A stretch of 58,510 nt of DNA from Gammaproteobacteria bacterium (GTDB lineage: Bacteria > Pseudomonadota > Gammaproteobacteria > Burkholderiales > Burkholderiaceae_D), in assembly GCA_903970185.1 (NCBI GenBank), contig CAJCIC010000051.1, positions 1 through 58,510 of the forward strand, in the 5' to 3' direction. The position numbers and the translations under genes were made by a program. Below, piece after piece: positions 26,343 to 33,001 of the stretch (its first letter is position 1; each line of letters begins with the position of its first letter). The notes beneath the pieces were generated by a model. That model was not told where the DNA came from and did not search any database. It worked only from the letters and a program-made list of their open reading frames with translations.

Positions 26343-27432
26343 AGGCAGTCACGAGGCGATGCTCGCCAAGTGCGAGATAACGGGCGTCAAGCGACTGCAA
26401 CACGCTTTGCCAGTCGTAACCCATGGCCCGCTCGCGCGCGGCCGCAGACAGAACGGCACGATCGCGCCGGCACACCGCCTCGATTGCGCTTACGAACTCG
26501 GCTGCGGCGCAGCGCGCCACCGTTGCGCCGACTTCCTCATCGACGAGTTCTGCCACGCCGCCGCGACTGCAGCCAATCACCGGCACGCCCGAGGCCAGCG
26601 CCTCGAGCACGGCCAGGCCGAACGTTTCCTGGTCACCGGCATGCACAAAGGCATCGGCGCTGGCATAGGCTTGTGCGAGCGATGTCATGTCGGCCTCGTA
26701 GGGCAGCGCGATGACGCGCGGGCCGATGGGCACATGCGGGCCGCTTCCCACCGTGACCAGGACATACGGATGACCCAGACGCGAGACGGCTTCGGTAAGT
26801 ACGGCAAGATTCTTTTCCGCGGCATAGCGGCCAACGTAGAGCAGCATCGTCGCGTCTGCCGCAATGCCGTGTGCCGCGCGCCACGCGCTGTCACGCTTTG
26901 CCGGATGGAACAGTTGCGTGTCGACGCCAAGGGGCTGCAAGGCGATGCGATCGATGCCGAGGTCGGCGAGGCCTTGGGCGACGTGCCGGCTTGGAGCAAA
27001 CACCAGGTTGAAGCGACGGTACAGGCGTTTGACGTAGCTCGAGGCGGCGCGACGTCCATACTCGCCAAACGCGCGTGCGGCGAGCTCGGGAAGATCGGAG
27101 TGGTAAAACGCCGTCACCGGCACGCCGAGTTCGTCGCCGGTGCGCAAGGCGGCCCAGGCGAACTGGTAGGGATCACCTGCCTCGATGACGTCAGGCCTTA
27201 ATGTGCGCAAGACGCGCTGCACTGCCGCGCGGTTGCGCGGCAGCCGGTAGCCCGCCGAGAACGGCAGGGGGATTCCAGGAACTTGAGGCGGGTCGGCGGT
27301 GAGCCTGCCCGGCACGACGATCGTGTGCCGGATCGACGGGTGATGGGCGAGGTGGGCATTCTTGGCGCGCAGATAGCGCTGCACGCCACCGCTTTCCCCC
27401 GACCAGAACATGGTCACATCGACTAGGTGCAT
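26320..27432 (-). CDS. Glycosyltransferase family 4 protein (GT-B)
   Basis: This 370-residue protein begins MHLVDVTMFWSGESGGVQRYL, with the glycine-rich GGVQRY loop of GT4 transferases. The C-terminal donor site has LLYVGRYAAEKNLAVL and GDQETFGLAVLEALASGVPVIG with the E-x7-E motif. It lies 65 bases downstream of rpoN on the same strand and overlaps the DUF2334 gene, so it may be co-transcribed with both. The sugar substrate is not known. Confidence 0.92.
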   Translation of the reverse strand: MHLVDVTMFWSGESGGVQRYLRAKNAHLAHHPSIRHTIVVPGRLTADPPQVPGIPLPFSAGYRLPRNRAAVQRVLRTLRPDVIEAGDPYQFAWAALRTGDELGVPVTAFYHSDLPELAARAFGEYGRRAASSYVKRLYRRFNLVFAPSRHVAQGLADLGIDRIALQPLGVDTQLFHPAKRDSAWRAAHGIAADATMLLYVGRYAAEKNLAVLTEAVSRLGHPYVLVTVGSGPHVPIGPRVIALPYEADMTSLAQAYASADAFVHAGDQETFGLAVLEALASGVPVIGCSRGGVAELVDEEVGATVARCAAAEFVSAIEAVCRRDRAVLSAAARERAMGYDWQSVLQSLDARYLALGEHRLVTAYASQRAA

Positions 27433-27497
27433 AAGACTCCATACAGTGCGGTGTTCTGGACGACTTGCCGCACCAGGTCGTGTGCTTTCCCGTCGCG

Positions 27498-29018
27498 CTA
27501 GATCTGGCGCCTGAGCTCCGCAGGCGGCACTTTCATCAACCCGCGGTACTTGGCAACCGTGCGGCGCGCGACGATGACACCCTGATCAGCAAGCATCTTG
27601 GTCAATGATACATCGGACAAAGGCGAGCGCCGGTTCTCCGTCGAGATCATTTCCTTGAGCAGTGCCCTGACCGCTGCGGCCGAGCACGCACCGCCGGTAT
27701 CGGTGGCGAGTTCGCGCGAGAAAAAGTGCTTGAATTCGAAGATGCCGCGAGGCGTCGCCATGTACTTGTTGCCGGTGGCGCGCGAGACGGTCGACTCGTG
27801 CAGCCCCAACTCTTCTGCCACTTCACGCAGCACGAGCGGCTTGAGCGCCACCTCGCCATAGTCGAAGAAGGTCTTCTGGCGCGCGACGATGGCTTCGGCG
27901 ACACGCTGAATCGTGCTAAAGCGCTGCTCGACGTTGCGAATCAGCCAGCGCGCCTCCTGTAATTCCTGTGCCATCGGGGCGCGATCGCTGCAGCGAGCGC
28001 GCCGGAACATGTCGGCGTAGGTACGGTGCAGGCGCGCCTTTGGCATCACGGCGGGATTGGTCTGGACCGTCCAGCGGCCCTTGATCTTCCTTACGATGAC
28101 GTCGGCTACGACGTACTGTGCATCGGTCTGACCGTAGCGCAAGCCAGGCTTGGGGTCGAGCGTGCGAATCAGCTGATGGGCAACGCGAATGGCGTGCTCG
28201 TTGCAGCCGATCACGCGCTGCAGCTCGGCGTACTCGCGGCGGGCGAGCTTTTCCATCAGGCCGTCGACCAGATGCAGCGCGACCTCGCGACCCTCGGTAT
28301 CCTCATCGAGGGCCTCGAGTTGCAGCGACAGGCATTCGCTCAGGCTGCGCGCTGCAAGGCCGGGGTGGTCGATGCCTTGCACGAGCTTGATGGCGTTTTC
28401 GAGTTCCTCGTGCGTGATTTCTGGCTCGAGCGAAAATCCGCTGACCAGCTCGTCCAGATCCTCGCGCAAGTAGCCGTCGTCTTCGAGGGCCTCGATGACA
28501 AGGTCGGCAAGCGCGCGCGAGCGCGCGTCGAGGCGGCAATTGGACATCTGCTGACGCAAGTGGTCGCGCAATGCCGGCGTGTCGCGAATCCATTCGTCAA
28601 GTTCGCTCCTCTCACCGTCGTTGGCCGTTGCGCGATAGTCGCCGGAATCGGCGCGCGATTCGGCCCAGGTCTCGTCGTAACTGTCATAGCTTTCTTCCAT
28701 CGCGCCAGCTTCTGCGCTGGCTTCGGGAAGCTCGCTCGCGCCATCGGATGGCATCGAAACTTCGATGGCACCTTCGTCGCCGCCAGACAGTCCGTCCAGG
28801 TGTTCAAGCAGGACATCCGGAGCGTCAACCCCGGTTTCCGGGTCGAGCCCTTCTGCCGCATCTTCATCTTCTTCAAGAAAAGGGTTGTTCGCGATCGCGT
28901 GCTGCAATTCCTGGTTGAACTCGATTGCCGACATTTGAAGCAGCTTCACCGACTGTTGCAGGCGGGGCGTGAGTGTGGTGGTTTGCTTTGCGCGTAGATC
29001 GAAACCGACTTGGACCAA
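27498..29018 (-). CDS. rpoN: RNA polymerase sigma-54 factor
   Basis: This 506-residue protein recruits RNA polymerase to -24/-12 promoters. Region I is intact (TPRLQQSVKLLQMSAIEFNQ, then NNPFLEE), region II is long and acidic (residues about 50-130), and the core-binding and HTH regions follow. The RpoN box ARRTVAKYR is at residues 484-492. The start is TTG 29018 with AGGAG 8 bases upstream. The usual rpoN neighbours (lptB, hpf, ptsN) are absent; it sits instead beside glycosyltransferases and small stress genes, so it may be a second, specialised copy. A sigma-54-type promoter lies directly upstream, suggesting autoregulation. Confidence 0.97.
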   Translation of the reverse strand: MVQVGFDLRAKQTTTLTPRLQQSVKLLQMSAIEFNQELQHAIANNPFLEEDEDAAEGLDPETGVDAPDVLLEHLDGLSGGDEGAIEVSMPSDGASELPEASAEAGAMEESYDSYDETWAESRADSGDYRATANDGERSELDEWIRDTPALRDHLRQQMSNCRLDARSRALADLVIEALEDDGYLREDLDELVSGFSLEPEITHEELENAIKLVQGIDHPGLAARSLSECLSLQLEALDEDTEGREVALHLVDGLMEKLARREYAELQRVIGCNEHAIRVAHQLIRTLDPKPGLRYGQTDAQYVVADVIVRKIKGRWTVQTNPAVMPKARLHRTYADMFRRARCSDRAPMAQELQEARWLIRNVEQRFSTIQRVAEAIVARQKTFFDYGEVALKPLVLREVAEELGLHESTVSRATGNKYMATPRGIFEFKHFFSRELATDTGGACSAAAVRALLKEMISTENRRSPLSDVSLTKMLADQGVIVARRTVAKYRGLMKVPPAELRRQI

Positions 29019-29060
29019 TTGCGTTTCTCCTGTTGCAGTTTGCCGAACGAGGCCTTAAAC

Positions 29061-29074
29061 GCAACGTGTATGCC
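29061..29074 (-). promoter_or_regulatory. Candidate sigma-54 promoter for rpoN (autoregulation)
   Basis: On the minus strand the element reads TGG-CATACACGTT-GC, close to consensus TGGCACG-N4-TTGC, with both invariant dinucleotides and TTGC. The predicted start is near 29049, about 31 bases before the rpoN TTG codon, leaving room for the AGGAG site. Confidence 0.6.
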
Positions 29075-29178
29075 AGTTTGATAAAAACAAAGTGCGTCAA
29101 TGCTTTACAGCGTTTTTGTGATGCTGGGTCGAGTATTTCGAGCAGTAACATTTACGCGTTTACACAGGCCTTGCGCAA

Positions 29179-29198
29179 TTGCCGGACCACGCCGGCAA
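29179..29198. promoter_or_regulatory. Inverted repeat between rpoN and the BON gene, possible activator site
   Basis: TTGCCGG and CCGGCAA form a perfect 7-bp dyad around a 6-base spacer. It is 17 bases before the -24 GG of the BON promoter and about 105 bases upstream of the rpoN promoter, a distance usual for sigma-54 enhancer sites. The 8-base palindrome TTGCGCAA directly precedes it (29171-29178). Function is inferred from position only. Confidence 0.35.
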
Positions 29199-29215
29199 GT
29201 ATTTTTCAGGCGCGC

Positions 29216-29229
29216 GGCATGCGGCTTGC
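29216..29229 (+). promoter_or_regulatory. Candidate sigma-54 promoter for the BON-domain gene
   Basis: The element reads CGG-CATGCGGCTT-GC with GG, CA and TTGC all in consensus positions. The predicted start is near 29241, about 59 bases before ATG 29300. It is nearly identical to the elements at 34391 and 1373. Confidence 0.6.
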
Positions 29230-29299
29230 CGTGCGGTCAACGACAAGGGCAGAGGGGCTGCCTGTATGCGTGGGTCATCTGGAGGCACGGAGGCACGAC

Positions 29300-30112
29300 A
29301 TGGCGATCAAGTCACCTGACGCTGAAGATGCAAATGCGGATGCAAATGCGGATGCAAATGCGCATGCGCCAGACGAGGGCGTACCTCCCGATGAGCAGGG
29401 ATTCGATCGTCGCGAGCAGGGCGCGCCGCGGTCAGATCGCGATAGCGTCTATGCCGGGCAGTCAGGCTACGGCGGGCTTTCGAGCACGGCGCCATTTCAG
29501 CCAGGTGAGCACGAGCTCGCCGACCGCAGGGAAAGTTCTGCCGGGCAAACCGGCGCATTTGGCGAGGCTACCTACGGTGGCTCAAAGGGTGACAGCGGTC
29601 GCGGCGGCCTTAGCAGTTACGGCAACAGTTCGGGCAGCCGCTACCTGATTGACAACCACAAGGATGGAACCGCGAGAACGGCAGATGCGGCAGCGCATAC
29701 CCCGCCGCAGCAATCGCGCGCTGCGCCATCGCCAGAGCGCTCTGGCGGTGACGTGCAGGCGCCTGACGCTGTCGCAGGAAAGCCGATGGGCGAAGACGAC
29801 CGTGACCTGCATGCGCGAATTTCAGAGGCGTTGTGCACGCGCCAACGGCTCGATATGAGCGATGTTTCAGTGGCGGTGAGCGATGGCGTCGTCACACTCA
29901 ACGGCACGTTGCCCGAACGCGCCATGGTCCAGGCGACGCTTGATGCGATCTCTTGCGTCAGCGGCGTCATACGCATTGAAAACCAGCTGACCGTGCGCAA
30001 CGAGGGCAGCGATGCGACGACCTTTGCGACCGGCTACTCGGTCGGACAGTCCTATGCCAACGGGGCACCCTTGAGCGCCCACGACAAGACGCCTGCGAAG
30101 AGGGAAAAATGA
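29300..30112 (+). CDS. BON-domain protein with long low-complexity N-terminus
   Basis: This 270-residue protein has a single BON domain (about residues 167-233: DLHARISEALCTRQRL, VSVAVSDGVVTLNGTLPERA, VSGVIRIENQLTV), a fold that binds phospholipid or acts at the envelope in OsmY-like proteins. The N-terminal ~160 residues are low-complexity, rich in Gly, Ser, Asp and Gln, and include an Ala-Asn-Ala-Asp tandem repeat. No signal peptide is visible at ATG 29300, which has GGAGG 6 bases upstream; an export signal is therefore not evident. It is divergent from rpoN and has its own sigma-54-like promoter. It is probably a stress protein. Confidence 0.85.
   Translation: MAIKSPDAEDANADANADANAHAPDEGVPPDEQGFDRREQGAPRSDRDSVYAGQSGYGGLSSTAPFQPGEHELADRRESSAGQTGAFGEATYGGSKGDSGRGGLSSYGNSSGSRYLIDNHKDGTARTADAAAHTPPQQSRAAPSPERSGGDVQAPDAVAGKPMGEDDRDLHARISEALCTRQRLDMSDVSVAVSDGVVTLNGTLPERAMVQATLDAISCVSGVIRIENQLTVRNEGSDATTFATGYSVGQSYANGAPLSAHDKTPAKREK
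29327..29362 (+). repeat. Three perfect copies of a 12-bp tandem repeat
   Basis: GATGCAAATGCG occurs three times in a row inside the BON gene, coding for Asp-Ala-Asn-Ala units near the N-terminus. The unit is a multiple of three, so copy number changes would keep the frame. Confidence 0.9.
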
Positions 30113-30163
30113 TCCCCCGCAACACGCACACGCAGTCCTAAAGCCGCTGCCCCCAGGATGGCG

Positions 30164-31186
30164 CTAAAGAGGATCGTTAAGGGGTAAATTGTTCTGGTAG
30201 GCATCAAGCCGGTTGTACAGCGTCTTGAGGCTGACTCCAAGCGTCGTCGCGGTCTTGCGCTTGTCACCCTCGAAGTGATTCAAGGTCGCGAGGATGATTT
30301 CGCGTTGCGCGTCGGCAAGCGGAGTGCCGATCCACACGTTAAGCGTGCCATCGCGCAAGAGCGGTTTCTTGACCCGCGAGGCGATGCTTGGATTGGGAAC
30401 TTCGACGACTTTGTCGGCGAGGATAAAGGCGCGATGCACGGTATTTTTGAGCTCGCGCACATTGCCTGGCCAGGCATAGGCCTTGAGCGTCTCGATCGAG
30501 CGCTTGGAGAACACCTTGTTGGCCTTCTCGGCCGCATTGAAGTGGTCAAGGAAGTGCTGGGCCAGCAATTCGATGTCGCCTTGGCGTTCGCGCAAGGGGG
30601 GCGCGCGTACCGGAAAAACCGCGAGTCGATAAAGCAGGTCCTCGCGAAACGCCCCCTCTTCGACGGCGGTGCGCGGATCGCGATTGGTCGCTGCGATGAC
30701 GCGCACGTCGACCGAAATCTGCTCGATGCCGCCCACGCGATGAAAGCAGCCGGTCTCAAGCACGCGCAGCAGCTTGACCTGCATTTCCGGGGCCATCTCC
30801 GTAATTTCGTCGAGGAAAATGGTGCCGCCGCTGGCGTGTTCGAAATATCCAACGTGTTGTGACACGGCGCCGGTGAAACTGCCCTTTTCGTGGCCGAAAA
30901 GCTCGGCTTCGATCAGGTTGGCCGGAATCGCGCCGCAATTGACCGGGATGAACGGCTGTTTTGCACGCTGGCTGCGATCGTGGATGGTCTTGGCAACCAG
31001 CTCCTTGCCGGTGCCGCTCTCGCCAATGATGAGCACCGAGGCGAAGGTCTGCGCCACCTTGGCGAGTTGATTGCAAAGCTGCGTCATCGCCTCGGAGCGG
31101 CCATAAAGGAGGCCGAACGGCTCGGTCGCTGCCGGCTTCTCGGCGACTTCAGACTCGATCGGGTCGGGCTTTGGTGCTCGGCTCAT
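30164..31186 (-). CDS. Sigma-54 activator without a receiver domain
   Basis: This 340-residue protein has only a short N-terminus (about 25 residues), then a complete AAA+ sigma-54 interaction domain and a C-terminal Fis-type HTH. Walker A is GESGTGKE (55-62), Walker B is GGTIFLDEI, and the sigma-54 contact loop is GSFTGA (102-107) rather than the usual GAFTGA. The HTH is near residues 310-330 (RKTATTLGVSLKTLYNRL). Lacking a sensory domain, it may be constitutively active or controlled by a partner protein, as in PspF/HrpS-type activators. It is convergent with the BON gene. No sigma-54 element was seen before its own start. Confidence 0.93.
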   Translation of the reverse strand: MSRAPKPDPIESEVAEKPAATEPFGLLYGRSEAMTQLCNQLAKVAQTFASVLIIGESGTGKELVAKTIHDRSQRAKQPFIPVNCGAIPANLIEAELFGHEKGSFTGAVSQHVGYFEHASGGTIFLDEITEMAPEMQVKLLRVLETGCFHRVGGIEQISVDVRVIAATNRDPRTAVEEGAFREDLLYRLAVFPVRAPPLRERQGDIELLAQHFLDHFNAAEKANKVFSKRSIETLKAYAWPGNVRELKNTVHRAFILADKVVEVPNPSIASRVKKPLLRDGTLNVWIGTPLADAQREIILATLNHFEGDKRKTATTLGVSLKTLYNRLDAYQNNLPLNDPL

Positions 31187-31370
31187 CAGTTTATTGGGCG
31201 CGGATTTGCTCGCATGGGGACCAAAATATAGTACAACCTGCGTCGCAAAAGTGAAAATGATACCTCCCCGGTCGACTAAAACCGGCGCGAAAGGCCTTTG
31301 CTACCGGTATTTTTTACTTTAAACGGCCAGCTCAAAAGCCCGCGTCGCCGCGCCCGGGCCATTTCGGGTG

Positions 31371-31384
31371 GGCATAAAAACTGC
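31371..31384 (+). promoter_or_regulatory. Candidate sigma-54 promoter for the DUF883 cluster
   Basis: The element reads GG-CATAAAAACT-GC, with GGCA in consensus but only TGC rather than TTGC at -12. The predicted start is near 31396, about 38 bases before ATG 31434. It is weaker than most others in this window. Confidence 0.4.
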
Positions 31385-31433
31385 GAACCCGACGGCCAGC
31401 GCGCGTCGCGCTTTCTTTTTTGGGAGCAAAACT

Positions 31434-31763
31434 ATGGGCAGATCAAGAAATGACGTTGCGGCGTCCAAGGACGAGGTGGTGTCGAGCTTTCGCAGCCTGA
31501 TCGCCGGCGCGGAGGATCTCCTGCGCAGCACTGCCAATGCGACGGGCGATGGCACCGAGCGCGCGCGCCGGAATTTTCGTGCCTACCTTGATTCGGCGCG
31601 CGACACGCTAAGTGATGTCGAGGACACTGCGCGCAAGGCCTACAAGGATGCGAGCGAGACCACGGATGTCTACGTCCGCTCCAATCCCTGGCAGGCGGTT
31701 GGCATTGCTGTCGCCGCAGGCGTTCTGGTCGGTCTTTTCGCTGGCGCCCGCCGGCCGAACTAG
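31434..31763 (+). CDS. DUF883 family protein (ElaB/YqjD-like)
   Basis: This 109-residue protein has a long amphipathic helical part (residues about 10-80, with SFRSLIAGAEDLLRSTANA) and a single C-terminal membrane helix preceded by the family signature RSNPWQAVGIAVAAGVLVG, ending GARRPN. YqjD/ElaB proteins are tail-anchored inner-membrane proteins induced in stationary phase and reported to bind ribosomes. ATG 31434 has GGGAG upstream. The yqjE-like gene follows 2 bases after the stop, matching the yqjD-yqjE-yqjK order of E. coli. Confidence 0.92.
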   Translation: MGRSRNDVAASKDEVVSSFRSLIAGAEDLLRSTANATGDGTERARRNFRAYLDSARDTLSDVEDTARKAYKDASETTDVYVRSNPWQAVGIAVAAGVLVGLFAGARRPN

Positions 31764-31765
31764 AC

Positions 31766-32212
31766 GTGGCGACGCTGCCCGCCGGCCATGAGCCGGGCAT
31801 GATCGACGCGCTGCTCAAGCTTTCGAGGAGCCTGCTTGCGCACGCGCGCATGCGCCTGCAACTGCTCGGCCTTGAACTCGAAGAAGAAAAGCAGCGCGTA
31901 TTCGTGGCGCTGTTGTCGACGCTTTTTGCCTATCTGTTCCTAAGCGTGACCCTGATGCTCTTCGCGCTGGCCGTCGTGATTCATTTCTGGGATACGCCCT
32001 CACGGCTGTCCTGCGTCATCTGGATGGCGCTATCTGCCGGGCTCATCACGCTGATTTCCATGGGCGTTGCCGTCCTCAAGATCTCGCGACCCTCGACGCT
32101 TTTTCATGCCAGCCTTGCCGAACTCGTCGAGGACCACGCAGAGCTTGATCGTGAGCCGCCAGGCGCCGCTGACGCGGCTCCCACCGCCTACGCCAACGGG
32201 TCGCGTGCATGA
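31766..32212 (+). CDS. YqjE-like membrane protein (phage holin family fold)
   Basis: This 148-residue protein has two predicted membrane helices (about residues 50-75, VALLSTLFAYLFLSVTLMLF, and 85-110) and a helical N-terminal segment ELEEEKQR. It matches the YqjE / putative holin-like superfamily found next to DUF883 proteins. The GTG at 31766, 2 bases after the preceding stop, suggests coupled translation; an in-frame ATG at 31799 is an alternative start. Despite the family name there is no sign of phage context. It overlaps the next gene by 4 bases. Confidence 0.85.
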   Translation: MATLPAGHEPGMIDALLKLSRSLLAHARMRLQLLGLELEEEKQRVFVALLSTLFAYLFLSVTLMLFALAVVIHFWDTPSRLSCVIWMALSAGLITLISMGVAVLKISRPSTLFHASLAELVEDHAELDREPPGAADAAPTAYANGSRA

Positions 32213-32589
32213 GCCCGGGCCTCGAACGCCTTGTGACGCCGGGCCGACGCGAGCGCTTGCCGGTTCAGATTCGCATTGCGCGCCTAAGGCAGGCGATTGC
32301 GTCGGAGCGGGTCACAACCAAGGTCGCGGTTTGGTCACTCGAGCCGCGCCTTGCGCGCATCGAGCAGTTGCTTCTCCGCTTGCGCCGCGTGCCGGCCTAT
32401 GCAGCGCGCCTTGCGCCTTATGCCGTGCCGATTGTCGGCCTGGTGTTTCGTCGCAGCAGGATCGTCAGGTTCGCGCTGCGTTCCTGGGGTGTCGTCAGGC
32501 TCGCGCGCAGTATCGCGCGGGCTGTCGTTGCCAGGCGCCGCGCGGCCGCGCGCAATCACGGAAGTGCCCTACAAGGAGAATTCGAATGA
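32209..32589 (+). CDS. Basic protein in YqjK position, function unknown
   Basis: This 126-residue, very Arg-rich protein has one weakly hydrophobic segment (about 70-80, PYAVPIVGLVF). It sits where yqjK lies in the yqjDEK arrangement and has a similar basic, helical character, but sequence identity to YqjK cannot be judged by eye. Its ATG overlaps the yqjE-like stop (ATGA) and its own stop overlaps the next start, so the four genes form one coupled unit. Confidence 0.7.
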   Translation: MSPGLERLVTPGRRERLPVQIRIARLRQAIASERVTTKVAVWSLEPRLARIEQLLLRLRRVPAYAARLAPYAVPIVGLVFRRSRIVRFALRSWGVVRLARSIARAVVARRRAAARNHGSALQGEFE

Positions 32590-32846
32590 GTCACGTCAAA
32601 ACCAACCTGGTCGTGGCCACGCTGGCGACGCTTGCCGCGATGGCCTACATGACACTGCGCGATCAGATGCGCGAGCGCCGTCGCCTGACCGTACGCCATG
32701 CCGAGAACCGCTGGGAAGGCGAGGGCGGCAATGTGCCTGAGGTCGCGCTCGAAAACGGCCTTCAGGGTCGCTCAGAGCAGGCCGAGGTGCCCGAGCATGC
32801 GAGTGACATCGACACGCGCCAGGCCTTTCGTTTCCCTCGCGCCTGA
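32586..32846 (+). CDS. Small membrane-anchored protein of unknown function
   Basis: This 86-residue protein has an N-terminal hydrophobic helix (residues 7-22, NLVVATLATLAAMAYM) followed by an acidic, soluble tail. No cleavage site is clear, so it is probably anchored in the inner membrane. ATG 32586 overlaps the preceding stop (ATGA) and an AAGGAG site lies just upstream. It is the last gene of the DUF883-yqjE-yqjK-like unit. Confidence 0.65.
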   Translation: MSHVKTNLVVATLATLAAMAYMTLRDQMRERRRLTVRHAENRWEGEGGNVPEVALENGLQGRSEQAEVPEHASDIDTRQAFRFPRA

Positions 32847-33001
32847 GCTGAAATTCGCGTGCGCCTTGGGCCTCGCAAAGCCGGCCTCCCCGAGAGTTTC
32901 CGCTGCGCTGCGCGATCGGCGATAATCGGCTGGCTTCAAACCCAAAGGACGCGCTTTTTGAACAGCAATTTTCCTGACCCCGTTTTTCTCCTAGTGCATC
33001 G

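Noticed and set aside
28026-28997. Plus-strand frame of 323 codons opposite rpoN
   Set aside because: It is antisense to the sigma-54 gene, whose regions I-III and RpoN box are intact, and has no independent support.
31766-32212. Holin-family hit as a sign of prophage
   Set aside because: It sits in a yqjD-yqjE-yqjK-like gene order with no lysis, capsid, integrase or attachment-site features around it.
32870-32890. GG-N10-GC match upstream of the NtrC-type regulator
   Set aside because: The -12 block reads AAGC and the -24 block lacks the conserved A, so it was not counted as a sigma-54 promoter.
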